Below are positions 46,236 through 58,644 of a DNA stretch of 64,000 nucleotides, piece after piece; positions within the stretch are counted from its first letter, which is position 1; each line of letters opens with the position of its first letter. A program made the translations under genes and the position numbers. The DNA is taken from assembly GCF_949987515.2 (NCBI RefSeq), contig NC_082694.2:40685951-40749950 (forward strand), in the 5' to 3' direction. The notes under the pieces were generated by a model. That model was not told where the DNA came from. It ran no database searches and saw only the letters and a list, made by a program, of their open reading frames with translations. Source of the stretch: Delphinus delphis (lineage: Eukaryota > Chordata > Mammalia > Artiodactyla > Delphinidae).

Positions 46236-46457
46236 GTGATGTATTACCAAATCAAACTGACACGTTTTCATCTTTAGCATACTTATGTTCCTTCCTGAAT
46301 TTTAATTTCATAAAGTTTAGCCTAAATGATTCATATCTTTATCTGCTAAGTGCAATGTGAAAGGTAATACAAGGACTGTGAATCAAAGAGAAAACTTAAG
46401 TGAATGTCTTTGTTTTCCTTCCCACTCCTCTCGTTCTTCAGTTTTGCTGAAGCCAAG

Positions 46458-46458
<1 letters not shown>
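46236..46458. other. Unique sequence
   Basis: Nothing recognised. Confidence 0.4.

Positions 46459-46495
<37 letters not shown>
46459..46495 (+). repeat. (CA)18 microsatellite
   Basis: Uninterrupted CA units, then 'tactcatttc'. Confidence 0.97.
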
Positions 46496-46497
<2 letters not shown>

Positions 46498-46774
46498 CTC
46501 ATTTCAACCTCAACCTTGTTTATCATTTCTGAGTCTGAATAAACCTGCATAGATATATTCACTCCCTTTCCTGCTGATGCGATGGTATCATGACGGGAGG
46601 GAAGACAAAATCAGGACACCTAGGCCCAGGTGTTCTAACAACAGTGGAAAAAATAGCTGTGACTGACACCAGTGGTGACAGTGTGTGTGGGAGTGGGGAT
46701 GGAGTATACCCCTGAGGAATAGCTAGAAATTTGTCTCCTCCAGAGAAATATGCATCCATTCTAAATATATGCCA

Positions 46775-46860
46775 ATACTCTTAGGTACTAGGAATAAAGC
46801 AGTGAAAAACATACAGTAATCCCTGCCCGCATGAAAGTTACATTCTGATGGGAAATTTTA
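46775..46860 (-). mobile_element. L2 LINE 3' fragment
   Basis: 'ggtactaggaataaagcagt', 'gaaaaacatacag', 'aatccctgcccgcatgaaag' and 'ttacattctgatggg' follow the reverse L2 3' UTR closely. Confidence 0.7.
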
Positions 46861-49800
46861 TTCATGCCACAGGCCTCAGGCTTGCAGAATCAGAAGTCTA
46901 ACTAGTGAGCACCCAAGCAGGGTTCGTTTTCTAGAACTAGATATACATTAACTAACCCCAGAGAAAATGGTGAGAAAAACCAGAGAGCTAATGTGGTGGA
47001 AAATACTTGCTTGGAAGAAAAGTCACTGTGCCAGCATTGGCGCATTCCCCCTCTGTAGTCTGCAAGTCAAGCTACTTGAAAATCCAACCCGCGATCAGAA
47101 ATTGATTTTTGTTACCTTAAAGATTGCCAACATACTTATTTACAATAAAAATGATAAGACAACCTAGATCTTGCCCATATAACCATCCTATTTCTTCCTT
47201 AGAGAACCTAATCTAACCGTGGTGAGCATGGACTCAAAACAAAGGAAGTTAATGAGGTGAACTAGAGGTTGGAAGCATCAGGCTTAGCTAGACACATCCG
47301 TCTCATAATAGAGATAATCTTGCTCATAGGACTTGAAAGCCTAACAGCCCACACTTACTTCTTCAGTCCTAGATGGAACTTGGAGGATTACTGTCAACAT
47401 TGCTATCGCAAAACTTCCGATTATACATGTTAGCATATCTGAAGAAAGAAGATGTCAATCATTTCACAGTCCAGCCTTATAAGCCTGGAAGCCATTAGGT
47501 CTCTTGAAGCTAACTTTGCTGAACAGGGCTCTGATCCTTATGTACAGATTGGAAGAATTAGTGCTCGGGGCACAATTTTATTCGCCTCATGTTCTCAATG
47601 AAAATAGTACAAACTTTGACAACATCTCTGAGCTTTGCCATCTTCAAATGAGTGGATTGAATTATTTCATCAGTTTCCTCTAGTTCTAGGGCAGAGGCAA
47701 ACTAATGTTGGTACCACAGTTGAGTTCACCTGGGAAAGAAGTTTATCCAATGTAGACTGGGGCGCTAATGGCAGGGTTGTGACCAGGAAAAGGGTGTTGA
47801 GTGCCTAGTCTAAAGAATGAAAAAGGGAGTCAAGTCAGAAATTAGAGGTAATCAAGTAGGAAGAAAAGTCCGAAGATGACTATTTAGAACTAAGATAGTA
47901 TACGGATAAACTGAACTCTTTTAACACATGTATGTATGTGTGTGTGTATGTATGTATTTTTGGTAGTTCTCAACACCATCAGACTCAATACTTCTTTCCT
48001 AAAACATATATTTTGTTATATATTACAATAAGGCAATCAAATGTTTGAAATTACATGGAATCACTGTGCATGTCAAATAGCTATAAATGCAGATGGAGAC
48101 GTACAGGTGGATTAAGTGGTGAATCCAATACCACAAGCTGGTCAGTGACGTGACTGTCCAAAACAATAAACAATTCCCTGGCATTGCCTCCAGTGAAAGA
48201 AAGGATGCTCTCCTTTGACTTACAGGGTCGTAACACTCCGGAAAAAGTCAGTATATGTTGAAATTGTGCTAAATACATAAATATCAAAGTAGCGTTTGCT
48301 CTAGGCTGGATTAATTGCAGACTGACTTATATGCAGTTGTTGTAGGGAATTCTAAATTTTTATAGGACAGAGGGGAGTTCTTCATTGTGCAAGATTACCT
48401 AGAAGCCTTGGCCGAGATCATTGTGATAACCAATAATGCTTCCTAAGATTTCACAATTTACTGTAAGAGGCAAGACTACCCTTCATCTCTTGCCCCATCC
48501 CCTCAGTGGGTATCGTTAAGAAGAGAAGCAGTGGAGGAGCATGGACGTTTTACAGGAAACTTGCCAGCCTGCTTATCCCTAAGCTCCACATTTTACGATG
48601 TTTATTGTTGTGGTGACAACCTCCCTCCAGGGATTCTCAGGCTCCACTTATTCCACTGCTATCCAAACTTTTCGGGGAAGAGGCACGCCATGGTTTCACT
48701 GAGATCAGAGTTAGGCTTCATTTGAACAAGACAAACCAAAAATTTCTATTTGCTCCACTAGGCTTTCCCTGATTTCCTGGACAGGGAACTCCAATACACA
48801 TGGAGATCTCCCCAGCCGGCCATCCAGTGTTTCTGGCTCACTTATCATTTAAACCATAAGCTTCGGCTTCCAATTCCCTCAAACTGACAGTCTGGGTTCC
48901 CCAAATGTAGGAATTTTAGTGAAATTTTTTAAAAAGGGAATTGTAGGTGGCAGAAAAGGATATAAAAGCTTATTTTATCATATTACCTGATTTCTTTAAG
49001 AGTCTGGCACACGGGCCTATGTTTATTTTCATGGCTGTCCAGCTTTCAAGTGGCATAATGTGTGAGGGGATGTGTATCTATATGTGTGTACGTGTCTGTG
49101 CATGTGTCTGTTATGTAATATATTTATGAACTGTAAGGATAATTTACTCCCATGTCAAAGAGTCAATCAATAATGGGACATATTTTTTTGCACATTTGCA
49201 AATTTTGTCAGGTAACTCAGTATGGGGTTTAAAATGAAATGGAAGAAACAAAAGATGATTAAGGGGGTTATCCAATCACCAGTCCCTCTATTCCTTCTGG
49301 AATGATCCCTGTTCTGGACTTCTTATATAACCTGTACGAGGCACTATTTTTAATATGTATAAAGCAGCCCACAGGGGTCCCAATACTATACCTTTCTAAA
49401 CAACAGCATTAGATAAAAGAAAAATGTTTAAAATACCAACTAATGATCTGAAGAGCAGGTGTTATTATGAAATTTCTTGGGGTTTTAAGCGCAAACCAGG
49501 TGTTACAAGGAAGTGATAATTTGAATATTTGATACATCTTGGCATCTGCCTGCAAGAATCACACCCAAGAGATGGATTCTGCCTAGTAGGGAGAACGCTA
49601 GAGCTCACTAACGCAGCATTCCTCGGCGGAAGTCATCATTCTAATACTGTCAAACAGCACCCAGACTTTCTTATCGGGATGATAGCTCTCAGCATCTTGA
49701 GAAGTATTAGATCTTTTTAACCTTGGGGGCTGTCATACGACATTTATCCAATGACTGAGGGTGGCCCCTACCCTCTGAGATTTTAAAGGGAAGTTAACAG

Positions 49801-51225
49801 GAGTCTTGCCACACCCACAAAGAGCTGAGTGCCTTGGAATCCTATACCAGTCACTGGTCATCATTTTCTGGGCTCATGGCTCTAAAGCATCATTGTCTTG
49901 TATTCCTCTATGGCCAGCACCCTGGGGAATGTTCTGTGAGCTGTAGACACATAATTAATATTTCTCACTGACTCATTGGCTGTTCCGACATGAAGGGAAG
50001 CAAATAACCTCAATAAAACCACACTGTAGTGGCTGAAAAACTCTCTAGACCTACAATGTTAAATGCCCGTTCTTAGTGCACTTGCTAAAAATAAAACAAA
50101 TTAAGCTGGTCAGATTCTGGAAAACTACAATCTCTTAGGGCTTTTTTGAAACCTTTTCAGAAGCTATTCTATCATACAAACAGAACCTGTTTCTAAAATA
50201 CTTATTCATTCAAAAACACGAAAACTCCACCTACAAGTCCAATGGCTATTCTACTCTGGCTAATAAAATTGCCTTCTCTTGAGTGATTTTTTTTCCCCTC
50301 CTCTCTCCTGAAACACAGAATTATACTCCAGAATCCAGAATACTTTGATTTTTAAAATAATAAGATATGTCCTCATGGGGAGAGACGTACAACTTATTTC
50401 AACCCTAGACAATCATTCCCATGTCTCAAAGACTCATTGAACAAACATTGTTGTCACTGTTTATACAACAAAATGTTCTTTCCAAAGGACTTACAAATAC
50501 ATAAATAAATCGTAGGATTTCTGCACACTCAGAGTCAACCTGCCAAGTCTTCAAATAGTTAAGTTGAGCAGTTTACTTAGAAAGGCTGACAAATTTGCTT
50601 CACTTCAAAATATCATTAACACCAATAACACATTTGCCCAAGCCTATTTCTAAGTTGTAAAAAAAGATTGCTACAGATTAAGACCCTTGATATAATGCTA
50701 TAAGCTCCTAACAATGGTATCTTTTATAGTGAAGAGCAACTGCAGACACAAATTGCCCTCTTTCCTGCACCTTTTTCACAAAAATCAATATTAAAGTAGT
50801 ATCTGCCTTAACTCTCCCATACACTATATGAGAAAAAACCACAGCCGTGCTTAGGACAGTTTAGGTCAATAAAGAATCAATACTGTGGTTGAATCTGTAG
50901 AAAGATAAAAGACTTAGAACTCTCTACACAGAGACCCATTGTTTTCTCTCTATTCTGTAACGCAGCAGAAGGGCATCACTTGTCTACGCTTGTTGGGGGG
51001 GAAAGGTATTTTTCTTCCCTTTTTTAAGGTCGATGTGCATTAAGTGTTGGTGAAAAGTAAAGGGGGCACAACCCACAAAAGGAGACAAAAGGACTGCAGA
51101 CACTATTCCTTCTATTAGAGTTTTTTTGGTCTCTCTCTTTTCTCTTCTCTGAGCAGTTCCTTCATGGGTGAGGGCGGGGGTGGGGTGAGTATAAAGGAGT
51201 TTCTTACACAAATCCCACGGTAAAA
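46861..51225. other. 4.4 kb unique sequence without genes
   Basis: No exon or transposon was recognised. A TG-rich degenerate patch lies at 49,055-49,120. The stretches at about 49,530-49,800 and 49,920-50,110 are unique and contain words such as 'acataattaatatttctcac' and 'actgactcattggctg', which resemble conserved non-coding elements. ORFs of 60-119 residues have no recognised domains. Confidence 0.35.
47929..47957 (+). repeat. (TATG)/(TG) tract
   Basis: Short mixed TATG and TG repeat. Confidence 0.85.
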
Positions 51226-51229
51226 TGAG

Positions 51230-51420
51230 GTCAGGTGATACTGAGAGATAGTCTGGATTAGAATCTTGGCTATTTTGTGTGGTCTGGGCCAAGCTACTTA
51301 TTTTTAAGCCTGTTTCCTCGTCTGCAGTCAAATAAAAGAACAATATTAGCCCCTTTTAGAATTTGTAATGGGTATTAAATGGGCTTACCAATATCCTAGC
51401 ACATGAGTGACTGTAGTTCT
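51230..51420 (+). mobile_element. MIR SINE
   Basis: MIR order: 'gtctggattagaatcttggc', 'ggtctgggccaagctactta', 'gcctgtttcctcgtctgcag', 'tattagcccctttta' and a tail 'atcctagcacatgag'. Confidence 0.8.
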
Positions 51421-51640
51421 CAGCAGTCTGGCAATTAGATGGGACCACATGATGAGTTCTGACCAATGAACTGTGAGAGGAAGTGACACATTTCACTTCC
51501 AGGCTGAGGCAGTGGGCAGCCTGTGCCTTTCGCTCATTCCCTGAAATGGCAGACCTGGAGGAGGTCTCCTGTTGAGAGGTGGAGCCACTAGACCAAAGCT
51601 CCCTATGTCTCTGGGACAACACACAGAGGGTGGCTGTCCT
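51421..51640 (+). repeat. Possible old LTR-like repeat
   Basis: 'gagttctgaccaatgaactg', 'tgagaggaagtgacaca' and 'tttcacttccaggctgaggc' resemble a widespread old eutherian repeat containing 'gttctggccaatgggatgtgagcagaagtg'. Family and ends are not certain. Confidence 0.4.
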
Positions 51641-52490
51641 AGAGAGTCACTCACATCTGTGGGATTCCAATGGCATTGGTATCATAAGACTTAGATTTAC
51701 AGAATTTCTGGTCAATATTTGCTTGTTTGTTTGTTTTCTTTCTTTCCTGTAGTTGCATTTCTTCAGCAATATGTACATCCCAAGGTATGTCACGTGATTT
51801 TCCTATTTGATAACCAAACCTTAACACAGATTGTCTTTAGGTGTCTATACATTTTTTCTCCCTTGCGCTGCAAAAATGTTCCTTGCAACTTCTCTCACTC
51901 TACAAACTGTAAACACTGAGGAGTATCCTTCCCCATCCTGTGATTGTTTCAGGATGATTAATCAGAGAAAATCACGGCCCATTGTTTAGTTATCTTATTA
52001 CCCAGAATTATTGATTAATTCTCGACTGAAGGTTCACTGCCCATCACCACTCACCTCAATGCTCCCTTCTTTTTACCTTCTCTAATGTCTAGAGGATTTG
52101 AGGTAATAAACACAGGGAGAAGAGAGCAGGCGTTACACAACCTTCTGTTGTCTTGGGGGCACTCAGCACGCAGCCCAGGGCAGTTATCCCACCTTCCCTG
52201 GGCACCTGGGGTCAGAGCTGAAGCTCTGTTCCTGCTGCTGGAACCACAGTGGGATAAGTCTGGTCAAAATGCCAGTGATCTGTGGTCTGTGCAGAGTGAC
52301 CACATCAACCAACCAGGAAACTCTCGTCTGGGGCAGATGTCAAGCAGGTGGGGAACTGGGCAGAGCAGGGATTGAGGTTCCTCTAACTACGGACCACAGG
52401 AGCTTGGAGGTGGCCTGCAAATGGGTTCGTGCACTGCCTTTGGCTTCTGACAGACTTGTGATCGTGTCAGATTGAGCTGCTTTCTAACTG
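51641..52490. other. Unique sequence
   Basis: No gene or confident repeat was seen. Confidence 0.4.
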
Positions 52491-52494
52491 ACTG

Positions 52495-52625
52495 GCCCTG
52501 GCAGCTTCCTTCCTTTTCCTCTCCAACTTTTGATTTTCTTATCTCTAAAATTGGGGTATTATTAACCTCACTGGGCTACTGCAAAGATTAAATTAGGTGT
52601 TATAAGTCAAGGACTTAACAGTGAC
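52495..52625 (+). mobile_element. MIR SINE fragment, 3' part
   Basis: 'gattttcttatctctaaaat', 'tggggtattattaacctcac', 'tgggctactgcaaagattaa' follow the plus-strand MIR core and tail. Confidence 0.8.
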
Positions 52626-53771
52626 AGGAAAACTGTAGCTTTTAGTCTTTCTTTTTTTTCCTTGAAGACCCTTAAGGGGATGCATCGAATCTGGACTCCA
52701 GGTGGGAAAGAGAGAAAAGAAAAGCATATTCGTGTTTGTGTATTCGAGGCTTATGTCTTAGGTAACTCTTATCTTCAGAGAGAAAGGGCGAGAAAACAAT
52801 GTAGGTACAATATCAGGTACAATGTATTTCTGCCCGATGAAGAGGAGGGTGTAATATTTGGGGTGGCAGGGCAGCTACCTGCCTCCTGTTTGTGCGGAAG
52901 CCACATTCTGATCCTCGGAGGTTCACCAGGGTCCAAGGAAGCCGAGGCACACCTCACATCCTTTGGGGTTATTAGTCACCCTTCAGTCATGCTCCTTCCC
53001 TGGCTCACTGCTCTGCAGAATTATTGCTCTTCCAGCCCTCCACTCCCAGCCCCTGCTCCCATGCAATACTTATGTCAACGCTGCCAACTGGTTTGGGACA
53101 GGCTTAACATCAAAGTCTTTTATTTAGATTTTCCCTTCATCTCCAACTGACTCCATCCCAAACTCAATTTCCTCTTTCCTCTTTTTCAATTAACTACAGT
53201 TGCCCAGAGCTGGGGATATAGGAGGAGATACTAGGGGCATACATCTGTCATCATTTATCTGGTAGTGTATGGGGTATGCTGACATTCAGATCCCTAATAG
53301 AGCCTGTTGGACTCAAATAATTCTAGACATATTTGATTTTTGTAAAAGATAGAAACAACACACAATGAGCCTTTACATCAACCACCCAAGGGGGTATTTA
53401 GAGAGAATTTCCAATCTATTCATGATCTGTTATTCCCAGCCCCAAAAGTTTCCATGTTATAGCAGAATACCTTGGGACTCCATATGTTATGGGAACACAG
53501 CAGAACCAAAATGAGTTGAAAGAAGAATGTGTTAGATTCAAACATGGAATGAAACAGTACACTAGGAGCCCTTGTTTCATGGTCTCTACCTGGGACCCTG
53601 GGACAACACAGCCATCTCAGCCCCATTCAAGTGTGACATTTCTTTTGAATATGACAGTGGCGGCGACCTTGTCATTAACTGATGCTATGAGCAACATTTC
53701 AGCTTTCATAATTCAGTTAATTTTCAAGCCACTGGTTACTGAACCCCCAGTTCAATTTTCATATAATTAAA

Positions 53772-53772
<1 letters not shown>
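52626..53772. other. Unique sequence with a 162-codon ORF
   Basis: No repeat was recognised. The plus-strand ORF at 52,662-53,150 (162 codons) starts with Lys/Arg-rich sequence and ends in a proline-rich part, with no known domain. It lacks any supporting context and I consider it chance, but it is the longest non-repeat ORF outside the pseudogene-like tract and the L1-flanking region. Confidence 0.35.

Positions 53773-53809
<37 letters not shown>
53773..53809 (+). repeat. (CA)18 microsatellite
   Basis: Uninterrupted CA units followed by 'ctctcatccaca'. Confidence 0.97.
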
Positions 53810-53812
<3 letters not shown>

Positions 53813-55855
53813 CATCCACAAAACATCCACAAAAGTGACAAACGGAAGAGGAAAACAAAACCGGAAACCCAGAAAAGCTAGAAGCAAGATTCAAATCTAT
53901 TTCTGGTTTCCTTTTATTACAGGCATGTATACATGGAGGGGAGATGATTAAAAGTCAGTTGGGGTTGATGGGGGAGGAGATGGGGAGGGCTCGTGTTTCC
54001 ATTCCTATTAGTGTTAATACACAAAGGTGAAATACAGCTTTGCCTTCTCTCTTTGCTAACCAATATTACACACACACATGTGGGGGAAAAAAAAGATTGG
54101 GTAAAGGAACACTACATTTTCAATTTAGATACTGTTTCCAACATTTTATGGAAGTCTTACAAAGGACATTTAGGTTATGTCTTCATAATAACAAGAATTT
54201 CTTTGAAAGCTTAAAATTTCAACAAAAATACTTAACTATCAGGTAACTAAAATCCACATAAGGACTTTTAAGGAGAACAACTAGCTGTTTCATCTGTAGT
54301 AGCAGAGGTTTGAATCAATGCTGAAAACAATCAGTATATCAGAAAATGTGTTTGTTTTCATATATAGGTCAGGTGAAATCTGCTAGATATTAGTATTTAC
54401 GATGGCATTCTCTGAGCTTTTTATTCGCATGAGAAGCCATACAAAATTTAAAAAATTTAGTTTCTTTCCTAACTGGATATGATCTTTTCTTACCTATGCA
54501 ATCTTATCTTTCTCAAAGTGACTTGTCACGTCAATATGTGCCCTTCTCTCTCTTGACCTTGTTTAAATAACATCACAATTTTAGGATATTTTATCTGCTG
54601 CTAAGAGAGATTCAAATTAATATTAGCCTTCTGCTGATACTGTGTTTCACAGGGAAAATACATATGAAACTTAGGGATCTGAGAGGATTAGTAACCAGAT
54701 TGTAAATCCCTTGAAATCAGTTTTATTTCCTCTCTCCGTTCCTCTTTCTCTTTTTTCCCCTTCACTATCACTTTCTTTTAATCTCTCACTTCCGTAGCCC
54801 GATCTGCCCTTTATAATTCCTTGTTTACACTCATGGGCAGAAAAAAAGAGGAAAATAATAAATAGCCAAAGAAATGTTATTTTAAGATCTTGAGGCCTCA
54901 CCTCTCTCGTATGCAAATAATTTAAACCGAATCTGGCCGGGATTTCCACAATGGGTCAGTTAAAATCCCACCACGTACCAAGAGCTCTGCGTTAGTGGGG
55001 GAAGGAAATCACCTGGGCCTTAGCTCCAACTCTGCTTGTATTTGGAGCGACCATGTGCAGTGTGGTAGAAAGTGTAAGTACCCGGAACTTGAAGTAATTT
55101 AAAACAGTAAGAGTCGTGGAAATTATTTAATGCATAAACGATAGTAAAAAAGGACATACAGTGACTTGTTAACATTATTTTTGTCAGTGGGATTTAAGGT
55201 GAATTTATTTTACTAGTCATGTGCAAAGTATTTTATATCTCTCAAATCAGTATGAAAAGTGGATACTTCCTTCCTCTACTTTTACCCTTATTCTTTATTT
55301 TATTTCATTTTATTTTATAACTTAACACATTGTGTATCTACTAGGCTTCAGAATACTGAGGAAAGGGAAGATCTCTTAAGAGGACAGGGAGGAATCAATA
55401 GATACGGGTCCCAGGCACACCAGCCATTCAACCTCCTTTTTTGTTCTTGTTGCTATTGTTATACATTATTTTGCAAAGACTCAGGCATCAGGATGAGCAC
55501 ACTCTGAAAATGAAACAAAGAACTGAACAAAAGAAAGCTGCCCATCTCACAGATACTCAGCAGTCTGCAGTTCCCTGAAGCATAGCTTGCTCCCCAGGTG
55601 GGCATTCACGTCTCAGAGGATGGGAGGGACCTACATCAATTCTCCTGAGAGATGAGCCCACCATCTAATGGATCTCGATGTCGGAAAGACTTCTATGATA
55701 CCCATCTCACATCCTCCTCTCCTGAATTTCTTCTCATTACTCTCAGTTAGAGCCCTGCTTCAGGTGAGATAGTTCTCCCGTCTCCTCCAGTCCCGTCCCT
55801 TCCTGATTTTAGTAGATGCCTGTCAGCTGCCCCCAGTCTCTGCTTAACCAAGCTC
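53810..55855. other. 2 kb unique sequence
   Basis: No gene or confident repeat was seen. About 55,180-55,260 is weakly L1M-like. Confidence 0.4.
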
Positions 55856-55859
55856 TGCA

Positions 55860-55935
55860 CATTAGTCACATTAGTTCTTTTAATCTTTCCTCATAAATCA
55901 GTTTCTCCAGGCCCTTAATCATTCTTGACAGATGA
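55860..55935 (+). repeat. Possible L3/CR1-like trace
   Basis: 'tttaatctttcctcataaat', 'cagtttctccaggcccttaa', 'tcattctt' resembles a CR1/L3-type non-LTR element segment. It is too short to be sure. Confidence 0.3.
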
Positions 55936-56040
55936 TTTACCGAAGAGTTTACCATCAGAATGTGAGATCCTTGTCTTTGAAAGTGTATCAATATAAATTA
56001 TTAAAAAAAAAAACATTATTGGTACTGAGTCCTTGGGAAG

Positions 56041-56090
56041 GGAGAGAGAGAGAGAGAGGGAGACAGAGAAAGAGAGAGACAGAGAGAGAA
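56041..56090 (+). repeat. (GA)n microsatellite
   Basis: Purine tract of GA with 'gggagacagagaaa' interruptions. Confidence 0.93.
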
Positions 56091-57540
56091 AAACACAGTA
56101 AGTCTTTAAGGAGATCTAGAACAAGAATTCCAGAGTCTTAAATGAAAATACACAAATAATTGCTATGTTACCAAGAGCTCTGAGCCAAAACGACAAAAAG
56201 TATCTTCCCCACTTCATGGAAAGTAAAAATAGATGCTATTTCTAAAAGGTATACTGACCATTTAATATTTCATGTAGTAGTTAAGCCAAGGAACTTTTGA
56301 AAAAAGTTTTACTGCAACTCTGTGAAAGAATAAACAAGTTCTAGTAATAAAAGCCAGCTATATCCCCAGGCAGTGCTTGCCTCACCTTCATGCTCTTGGC
56401 AGGGGTACTTGTGAAGGAGGTGGAGGGAAGAAGAAAAAGAACACTGGATTTGCTGTACAGCGTTGCATATAAACCTCCCAACGTGGCCTAGGAACTTCTC
56501 AAAAGCTTTCTGATCTTTTTACAGCCTGACACCATGCTCCTCTACAGTGACATCATGGCTTTTAAGGATAGGAGTCCAATGGCACTAGCATCTTAAAATG
56601 CTCCCAACCCATCAAAATTTGGCATTTGATACTTTTCCTTAACAAACTTAAGTTTCCAACGTTTTCTTTGGGTTTTGAAGAGTTCAGCCTTAGATCCCAG
56701 ATAAGTTTCTATGTGTTTACAAACTGTGAGGCCAACCCTGTGAGTAGCACCCTATAAAAGAGGCCTGACTGGTAAGGTGGCTTTACTGCAGGGAAGTAGG
56801 ATAGAGAATGAAAAGAGAGACAAAATAGAAAACAGTCTGGATTCAAGCAGCAAGGCTTTCTTTTTCATTTTCTCGAGGTTCAGCAATTTGCACCTCCTTC
56901 CCCATTCCTTACGGGTCTACTCTAACCAATAATTTTCCCCACAAGACCTAAAAAGAAAAAAAGGAAATCTAACCTTCCCCATGATGCATCAGGAGCTGGG
57001 GCTGCTGAGCTACCTCCCTAGAGACAGCAGCACGGCCTCTTTGTTTCTAAAGTACCAACAAGGCAGGCGGAGATGCTGTGTTGCAGGGTCTCAAGCAGGC
57101 AGAGCAGAGACCACTATCCAGCCCTTCTTCCCAAGAGAAGCAAGTGGCACTAGACGTAGGGACTGGAACACTGACATCCGTCTCCTTCAGGGTCTGCGAG
57201 AGCAGCCTCTCTAACTTTCTTTGGTAAACAACCCATCCATCGCTTTTGTCTTCTTTTGCTTTTGTTTTTACATCCATCGTGGACCTCTACGTGTCCTCCT
57301 GGGCGTGACGGGTACACAGCTTCACAGTATGCAATAACCCCACACAAGGTCAACAGCATCTGAACTAGTCTGCTCCTTCTTCAGAGAAAGGAAGGCACTG
57401 CTCATGCACTCGAATGCCGTGGCAGCGTCACATTGCTATAGAAGTTGCTAACCATTCCCTTCAGTTTCTGTACTTACCATGTCGTGGAACATTTCTAGAC
57501 AGTTTCGAACTGTCACCCAGCCACCACACTCTGAATGGAG
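56091..57540. other. Unique sequence
   Basis: No gene or clear repeat was seen. Opposing ORFs of 60-77 residues at 56,980-57,360 mirror each other and have no recognised domain. Confidence 0.4.
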
Positions 57541-57738
57541 CAGGGTCAGCAAACTAGGCCAATGGGCCAAGTCCCACCCAATGCAAGCTTTTGTAAATAG
57601 ACTTTGTCAGACACTTATGAAGTGTCCACGGATGCCTCCCATTACCATGGCAGAACTGAGTAGTTGTGACAGAGTGTGGCCTGCAAGCCTAGACTATTTC
57701 TTATCTGGCCCTTTAAGAAACAGTTTATGGGACCACTG
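57541..57738 (+). mobile_element. hAT MITE
   Basis: Same family as 36,541: begins 'cagggtcagcaaactaggcc', holds 'gcttttgtaaatagactttg', 'gagtagttgtgacagagtgt' and 'cttatctggccctttaagaa', and ends 'gggaccactg'. It is more diverged, with changes in the middle. Confidence 0.85.
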
Positions 57739-57978
57739 TTGAACTAGAGCACATCAGGCAACAGAAAGAGGGGGTAGATGTCAGCAAAGTGTATACCACC
57801 CACCCTGATGCCTCCCTTCCAGGAAGAGATGAGGTTTGGTATTTCTCACAAGCTGCTTGTTCTGGACTGGACTATTCTTTCCAGAAAGGAAGATGCCAAG
57901 GTGTTTACTTTGTACTCCAGCACACAGGCCTAGGAAGGAGTTACACAGCAATTGTCAAGAAGAAAACCTTTCTGGACC

Positions 57979-57980
<2 letters not shown>

Positions 57981-58019
<39 letters not shown>
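57981..58019 (+). repeat. (GT)19 microsatellite
   Basis: Uninterrupted GT units. Confidence 0.97.
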
Positions 58020-58021
<2 letters not shown>

Positions 58022-58423
58022 CCCTGCATGTGGGTATACAAAACCATTCCAAGGCTGAACCAAGTCACTACAAACTTGCTGTGAGAATAACCAGCTAAAG
58101 CCCACTGACGATGTTCATAAAGGAGTCCTTTTGTTAAAGAAAGCCACTCAGGAAGAGGGAGGGAAGAGGCGGAGAGGAGGTGCAGCCTGCCTTTAAGAGG
58201 GCTCTAGCGCTTCAATCAGAAACAGCTGTGGCCAGTTTAATGCTATCACAGGGCTCATACAGATGTGACATCACACAGAACTAGAGCTTGGCCAAGGAGT
58301 TGTACTGGCAAATACCTTAAACTCTAAAGATTTGGTTACAAATTTGTATGTGGCATATGTTTTCTGAATGAATTCACAACTGAGAGCCAACACCATAGCA
58401 CAACCCCGTCTAGTAAACAGGGT
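58020..58423. other. Unique sequence with TF-like words
   Basis: No gene or repeat was seen. Between 58,140 and 58,280 there is a purine-rich stretch, then 'aacagctgtggcc' (an E-box next to a RUNX-like word) and 'gatgtgacatcacac' (CRE/AP-1-like). This could be regulatory, but single short words prove nothing. Confidence 0.3.
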
Positions 58424-58433
58424 GGTGGGGTTT

Positions 58434-58634
58434 GTTTTTTTTTTGCGGTACGCGGGCCTCTCACCATTGTGGCCTCTCCCGTTGCGGAGCACAGGCTCCG
58501 GACGCGCAGGCTCAGCGGCCATGGCTCACGGGCCCAGCCGCTCCGCGGCATGTGGGATCCTCCCGGACCGGGGCACGAACCCGTGTCCCCCGCATCGGCA
58601 GGCGGACTCCCAACCACAGCCACCAGGGAAGCCC
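58434..58634 (-). mobile_element. CHR-type SINE, full-tail form
   Basis: Reverse copy from a T-run and 'gcggtacgcgggcctctcac' to 'ccaccagggaagcc'. The full tail block 'ctcaccattgtggcctctcc' is present. One base is missing in the tRNA-like head ('caaccacagccaccag'). The target duplication is ggTggggtTt (58,424-58,433) and ggCggggtCt (58,635-58,644). The ORFs in all frames here are SINE artefacts. Confidence 0.95.
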
Positions 58635-58644
58635 GGCGGGGTCT

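Noticed and set aside
52662..53150. 162-codon ORF as a gene
   Set aside because: No domain, no splice context and no similarity that I can recall; expected by chance in 64 kb.
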